From assembly GCA_037141255.1 (NCBI GenBank), contig JBAXCX010000072.1, positions 1 through 15,162 of the forward strand: DNA of 15,162 nucleotides, read 5' to 3'. This DNA is from IMCC26207 sp037141255. Lineage in GTDB: Bacteria; Actinomycetota; Acidimicrobiia; Acidimicrobiales; Microtrichaceae. Below, piece by piece: positions 11,564-15,162 of the stretch (position 1 is the stretch's first letter; every line of letters begins with the position of its first letter). Under the pieces are notes generated by a model. The model saw nothing but the letters and a program-made list of their open reading frames with translations. It was not told the DNA's origin and did not search any database. Position numbers and translations under genes: made by a program.

Positions 11564-13206
11564 CTGAACTGCCGGGAATGCTCGAGGAAGGGTCCCGTGT
11601 TGACCTTCAGTATGCGACGATTCCTGCGCTGCTCCGTTCTGTGGCCCAGGACCGTTCCGCTGCGGAAGTGGTGGTAGATCACTCCTGCGAGCCAGTGATG
11701 AGGATGAATTATGCGGAGTTACTCGACCGGGTGAACAAACTTGCCGCAGCGCTCATCAGCGAGGGAGTGCAACAGGGCGATCGCATTGCTATCTGGGCAC
11801 CGAACTGCTGGGAGTGGATCGTGGCCCTGTTGGGGCTGCAATCTGCCGGTGCAGTTCTGGTTCCGCTCAACACTCGCTACAAAGGCCTAGAGGCGGCGGA
11901 CATCCTGCGTCGAAGTCACGCTCGCATGCTCTTTACGGTTGAAGGGTTTCTTGGCAACGAGTACGTATCGATGATCCGAGCGACTGAAGGCGATCTGCCG
12001 GCGTTAGAGAGAATTATCCTGTTGCGAGATGCGGGGCTACGTCCTGAGCAAACCTGCACCCTGGATGAATTCATGGCAGAGCATGCAGAAGCGGCTGATC
12101 AAAGCGCCGTGACGGCCCGGGTTGCACAGATCTCCGGAGAAGATTTGTCTGATCTGTTGTTCACCTCTGGCACCACTGGCCAGCCCAAGGGTGTCATGCT
12201 GACCCACGCGCAGACTCTGCGAGCGTTCGGCGACTGGGCTCAAATTGTTGGCCTACAAGATACCGATCGCTATCTGGTCATCAATCCTTTCTTTCATGCC
12301 TTTGGATATAAGGCGGGCATCATCTCCTCGTTGATTTCAGGTGCAACGCTGGTTCCGGTATCTGTGTTTGATCTCGATGTGGTCCTTGATCTCATTGAGT
12401 CTGAGAACATCTCTGTGCTTCCCGGACCTCCGACGATTTATCAGGGCTTGCTCAATCATCCTGGGTTTGATCCCAAGCGAACGACATCGCTTCGTCTGGC
12501 GGTTACCGGCGCAGCGGTAGTTCCTGTCGAACTGGTTGAGCAGATGAGAGACACGCTGGGGTTTGCAACAGTGGTCACTGCATACGGAATGACCGAAGCA
12601 TCGGGAATTGCGACGACTTGTCGTCGCGAAGACGCCGCTGCACTCATTGCAAGCACCTCGGGTCGCGCCTATCCAGGGGTGGAAGTGCGAGTGGTCGATG
12701 AGACTGGTGCAGAACTACCCGCATCCGAACCAGGAGAGGTGCTCGTTCGCGGGTACAACGTCATGAGCGGCTATTTCGAAGACCCTGCCAAGACTGCCGA
12801 GTCCATTGACTCTGATGGTTGGTTCCATACTGGCGATGTCGGGGTGATGGACGTCAATGGCTACCTGCGCATCACGGACCGCATCAAGGACATGTTTATC
12901 GTTGGCGGGTTCAATGCTTATCCGGCAGAGATTGAGCGCCTCTTGCTGCTACACCCAGAGATTGCCCAGGTAGCAGTTATTGGCGTACCCGACGAACGCT
13001 TGGGTGAAGCGGGCTATGCCTACGTGATTGCAACCAGCGGGACCGTTCCCGACTCGGCCGAGATTATTTCTTGGGCTCGAGAGAACATGGCGAACTTTAA
13101 GGCACCTAAATATGTCGAGGTTGTTGACGAGCTACCTCTCAATGCGAGTGGCAAGGTGTTGAAGTTCGAGTTGCGCGACCGTGCGCTTCGATCAATTGAG
13201 TCCTAG
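11560..13206 (+). CDS. FadD3-like acyl-CoA synthetase
   Basis: 548 residues, ANL superfamily. Motifs: LLFTSGTTGQPKGVMLTH around Ser203 (ATP phosphate loop), TAYGMTEASG, GWFHTGDVGVMDVNGYLRITDRIKD with Asp426, MFIVGGFNAYPAEIE, and the catalytic Lys532 in LPLNASGKVLKFELR. The segment VLVPLNTRYKGLEAADILRRSHARMLFTVEGFLG closely recalls actinobacterial FadD3-type ligases, which in mycobacteria activate the steroid C/D-ring propionate (HIP). That suggests a bulky alicyclic or steroid-like acid, but other substrates are possible. ATG 11560 overlaps the CoA-transferase stop by 4 bases, so the two are coupled. The N-terminal 25 residues are somewhat extended. Confidence 0.88.
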   Translation: MTELPGMLEEGSRVDLQYATIPALLRSVAQDRSAAEVVVDHSCEPVMRMNYAELLDRVNKLAAALISEGVQQGDRIAIWAPNCWEWIVALLGLQSAGAVLVPLNTRYKGLEAADILRRSHARMLFTVEGFLGNEYVSMIRATEGDLPALERIILLRDAGLRPEQTCTLDEFMAEHAEAADQSAVTARVAQISGEDLSDLLFTSGTTGQPKGVMLTHAQTLRAFGDWAQIVGLQDTDRYLVINPFFHAFGYKAGIISSLISGATLVPVSVFDLDVVLDLIESENISVLPGPPTIYQGLLNHPGFDPKRTTSLRLAVTGAAVVPVELVEQMRDTLGFATVVTAYGMTEASGIATTCRREDAAALIASTSGRAYPGVEVRVVDETGAELPASEPGEVLVRGYNVMSGYFEDPAKTAESIDSDGWFHTGDVGVMDVNGYLRITDRIKDMFIVGGFNAYPAEIERLLLLHPEIAQVAVIGVPDERLGEAGYAYVIATSGTVPDSAEIISWARENMANFKAPKYVEVVDELPLNASGKVLKFELRDRALRSIES

Positions 13207-13217
13207 GAGTAGTAAGT

Positions 13218-14078
13218 ATGAAGTTTTGTCATGGTCTCATCGGTGCTCCTCCAAAGGAGTGGAACCGACTCGCACGGGCTTGTGAGGCCGCCGGGTTCGA
13301 TTCAGTCGCAGTATCGGATCATGTGCTCTTTCCTGCCACGCTCGAATCTAAGTATCCCTACACGCCCGACGGCACGCCGTTGTTCAGCCCAGATGAGGAC
13401 TGGCCAGATGCTTGGGTAGCGATTGCATCAATGGCAGCGGTGACTACCACGCTTCGATTTATTACCAACGTGTTTGTGCTGCCCTCTCGCAACCCGTTCC
13501 TTGCAGCCAAGTCAATTGGCACAGCCGCGTACCTGTCAGAAGGTCGGGTTGGGTTAGGGGTCGGTGCCGGGTGGATGCGAGAAGAGTTTGATCTGCTTGA
13601 ACAACCATTTTCGAAACGCGGCAAACGCATGGAAGAAATGATTCAGGTCATGAAAGCTCTCTGGACGGGCGAGATGGTTGAACACCACGGGGAATTTTAT
13701 GATTTTCCTCCCGTGCAGATGCGACCCTGCCCGCCAGCGCAGATTCCAATTTATGTTGGTGGTCACTCCGATATTGCGTTCCGTAGAGCAGCCACAATCG
13801 GCGATGGCTGGCTTGGTGTGCACTATTCACCTGAAGAGTTACTGAACTACTGCACGGTATTGCAACAAGCCCGAGAAGATGCTGGGACTGCTGACAAGCC
13901 CTTCGAGATCATTGCGTCACCCATGGCGGCACCCAAGTCTGACTTACTCGAGGAACTTGCCGCTGCCGGAGTGACGTCAATCCTGACTTCTTCGTGGATC
14001 TCGGGTGGGATGACCGCACCCGAGGTGAGCCGTGCCGAAGAGATGATCGCTGCATACGGTGAGCGCTTTATTAACTGA
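13218..14078 (+). CDS. LLM-class (luciferase-like) F420- or flavin-dependent oxidoreductase
   Basis: 286 residues. A TIM-barrel luciferase-like monooxygenase fold is suggested by the order FCHGLIGAPPKEWNRLARACEAAGFDSVAVSDHV (3-36), TNVFVLPSRNPFLAAKSIGTAAYLSEGRVGLGVGAGWMREEF (83-124), KRMEEMIQVMKALWTGEMVEHHGEFYDF (136-163), and PIYVGGHSDIAFRRAATIGDGWLG (177-200). This is the set typical of the actinobacterial F420-dependent LLM subfamily rather than of true luciferases. Expected role: hydride transfer or oxygenation of a pathway intermediate; cofactor choice between F420 and FMN is inference. AGGAG (13205-13209) lies 8 bases before the ATG, and the gap from the ligase is 11 bases, so it belongs to the operon. 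Confidence 0.9.
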   Translation: MKFCHGLIGAPPKEWNRLARACEAAGFDSVAVSDHVLFPATLESKYPYTPDGTPLFSPDEDWPDAWVAIASMAAVTTTLRFITNVFVLPSRNPFLAAKSIGTAAYLSEGRVGLGVGAGWMREEFDLLEQPFSKRGKRMEEMIQVMKALWTGEMVEHHGEFYDFPPVQMRPCPPAQIPIYVGGHSDIAFRRAATIGDGWLGVHYSPEELLNYCTVLQQAREDAGTADKPFEIIASPMAAPKSDLLEELAAAGVTSILTSSWISGGMTAPEVSRAEEMIAAYGERFIN

Positions 14079-14085
14079 TCGCTCC

Positions 14086-14112
14086 ATTCACTGACAAGAT
14101 GTGTGAGTGAAT
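14086..14112. promoter_or_regulatory. Inverted repeat across the DUF4112 gene start
   Basis: ATTCACT (14086-14092) and AGTGAAT (14106-14112) are perfect 7-bp complements 13 bases apart; the GTG start at 14107 lies inside the right arm. CAAGAT (14095-14100), with TTAACT (14071-14076) 18 bases upstream, could be a promoter giving a leaderless transcript. The element may be an operator, or a weak end-of-operon hairpin (no T-tract). Confidence 0.35.
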
Positions 14113-14694
14113 TCTGAGCCGCGTGATGTTGGCCCCATCGAGGGCCGCGAGGTTCCACAGTCTCAGGCTGAATTTAGCGAGGCGCTAGAACAGATCCGTT
14201 CTGCTGGGCGCACGGGTCGCCCAAATTCGCGCCCATTACCGAGTTGGGTGGAACGACTCGCATGGATCCTCGATAGCGTCTTTCGAGTTCCTGGTACGAG
14301 TGACCGGCGAGTAGGTATCGATGGTCTGCTCACGCTTATTCCCGTGGTGGGTGACGCCGCTGGAATTGCTCTTTCGATGTCGGTGTGCGTTGCGGGAGTT
14401 GCTGCTGGAGTCAGTGTTCCAACGTTGCTCAGGATGCTTGTGAACGTGGGGATTGAGGCACTCGTGGGACTGATCCCCTTTGTTGGTGCCCTCTTCGACA
14501 TGGTCTACAAAGCGAACATTCGTAACGTGGTTTTGATCGAACGTGACCTAGCCGACCGCAGGGCAACTCGAAGGTCATCGCTTGCAGTGCTGTCGCTGAT
14601 GATTGCTGTGGTGCTGCTGGGACTGCTCTTCGTCGTGATGACTTGGTTTGCGGCAATTGCAGTCTTGGTTTGGTTTTTCTCTCGACTCTTCTAG
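14107..14694 (+). CDS. DUF4112 family membrane protein
   Basis: 195 residues. The core LAWILDSVFRVPGTSDRRVGIDGLLTLIPVVGDAAGIALS (51-90), followed by VPTLLRMLVNVGIEALVGLIPFVGALFDMVYKANIRNVVLIERDL (104-148), is the DUF4112 signature: two hydrophobic hairpin-like segments, each with an IPxVGD/IPFVGxLFD motif. The family has no established function. A further C-terminal hydrophobic stretch (about 158-193, nearly all non-polar) adds one or two membrane segments beyond the domain. GTG 14107 is the most plausible start given the lack of alternatives; no Shine-Dalgarno site is seen. It lies 28 bp after the oxidoreductase and 10 bp before the TetR gene. Confidence 0.85.
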   Translation: MNSEPRDVGPIEGREVPQSQAEFSEALEQIRSAGRTGRPNSRPLPSWVERLAWILDSVFRVPGTSDRRVGIDGLLTLIPVVGDAAGIALSMSVCVAGVAAGVSVPTLLRMLVNVGIEALVGLIPFVGALFDMVYKANIRNVVLIERDLADRRATRRSSLAVLSLMIAVVLLGLLFVVMTWFAAIAVLVWFFSRLF

Positions 14695-14704
14695 CTTATG
14701 GGCT

Positions 14705-15162
14705 GTGAGTAACGCGGCGGAGTCCTCAGAGAATCCCGATCTTCGGGCAGTCGATGGCCGAGTTCCAGGCCGTCGCGGCATGGCGACGCGGCAACGACTC
14801 CTGGAATGCACGAGTGATCTACTCGAGACAACTTCATATCGTGATCTCAAAGTGGTGGATATTGCGAGAGAAGCAGGCACCTCTCCGGCGACTTTTTATC
14901 AGTATTTTCCCGATGCGGAATCGGCGCTGTTGGCACTAGCTGATCGGCTGGTGGGGGAGGGTGGTGAGCGTCTGGTTCGGCCGCTCCGTGGAGCCGACTG
15001 GCGGAGCGAGAATGCGTATCTGACCTGCGAGGCAGTCGCCGGTGCGTTTCTAGATTTTTGGAAAGACCACTCGGCCTTGATGGCGGTCATTGACCTTGCG
15101 GCCCTCGAGGGGGACTCGCGTTTTCGGGATTGTAGAATTCAACTTTTGAATACGTTCACTGT
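14705..15162 (+). CDS. TetR-family transcriptional regulator, N-terminal part (runs off the window)
   Basis: The frame from GTG 14705 is open to the window end (152 residues and 2 bases), so the C-terminus is missing. Residues 23-70 form the TetR DNA-binding domain: RRGMATRQRLLECTSDLLETTSYRDLKVVDIAREAGTSPATFYQYFPD, with the HTH in VVDIAREAGTSPATFYQYF. The following helices (AFLDFWKDHSALMAVIDLAALEGDSRFRD) are the ligand-binding part, whose specificity cannot be read. It probably senses an acyl-CoA or pathway intermediate and represses the catabolic cluster through the palindrome at 10272-10288; this is inference from position. The start could be a later codon, but the basic stretch before helix 1 favours an upstream start. 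No Shine-Dalgarno site is seen. Confidence 0.88.
   Translation, partial: MSNAAESSENPDLRAVDGRVPGRRGMATRQRLLECTSDLLETTSYRDLKVVDIAREAGTSPATFYQYFPDAESALLALADRLVGEGGERLVRPLRGADWRSENAYLTCEAVAGAFLDFWKDHSALMAVIDLAALEGDSRFRDCRIQLLNTFT

Overview
The window is a 15.2 kb piece of an actinobacterial chromosome of moderate G+C content. Four things suggest this: a galU-moaC-SepX/GlpR-like membrane protein order, an F420-type luciferase-like oxidoreductase, a MazE/MazF pair of the actinobacterial kind (antitoxin ending EEPW), and several start codons that lack a Shine-Dalgarno site. An acidimicrobial or other uncultured aquatic actinobacterium would fit, but this is inference and the genus cannot be read from the sequence.

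Left part (1-1888), core genome: the 3' end of galU, a 15-bp tandem repeat that begins on the galU stop codon, moaC, a three-segment membrane protein resembling the division protein SepX/GlpR, and tRNA-Ala(CGC).

Accessory segment (about 1890-3720): directly after the tRNA is a strong hairpin whose right arm runs into a 24-bp sequence repeated imperfectly (20/24) at 3632-3655. Between the copies lie a C-terminal remnant of a DJ-1/PfpI gene, an intact mazEF-type toxin-antitoxin pair with a readable operator/promoter, an SDR oxidoreductase and a C-terminal gene scrap. Just outside the right copy is a gene broken after 22 codons. Truncated genes abut both repeat copies, which suggests a decayed tRNA-adjacent island or scarred recombination site.

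Middle (3717-7017): a small conserved hypothetical gene on the minus strand, a 290-bp intergenic stretch holding a possible HTH-protein scrap, and a translationally coupled MBOAT (AlgI-like) plus membrane-anchored SGNH hydrolase pair, which together look like an extracellular O-acylation module.

Right part (7040-15162): on the minus strand an acyl-CoA ligase overlaps a prepilin peptidase by one base. Divergent from it is a catabolic cluster: SDR, CaiB/BaiF CoA-transferase, FadD3-like acyl-CoA ligase and LLM-class oxidoreductase. These are followed by a DUF4112 membrane protein and a TetR regulator cut by the window end. A 17-bp palindrome just before the CoA-transferase gene is the likely operator for a TetR-type repressor. 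The cluster looks like CoA-dependent degradation of a carboxylic acid (steroid-, terpenoid- or fatty-acid-like); the substrate cannot be read from sequence.

I see no CRISPR array, no complete insertion sequence, no phage gene and no clear new multi-gene defence system. The least explained structures are the repeat-bounded scar beside the tRNA and the ligase/prepilin-peptidase pair.
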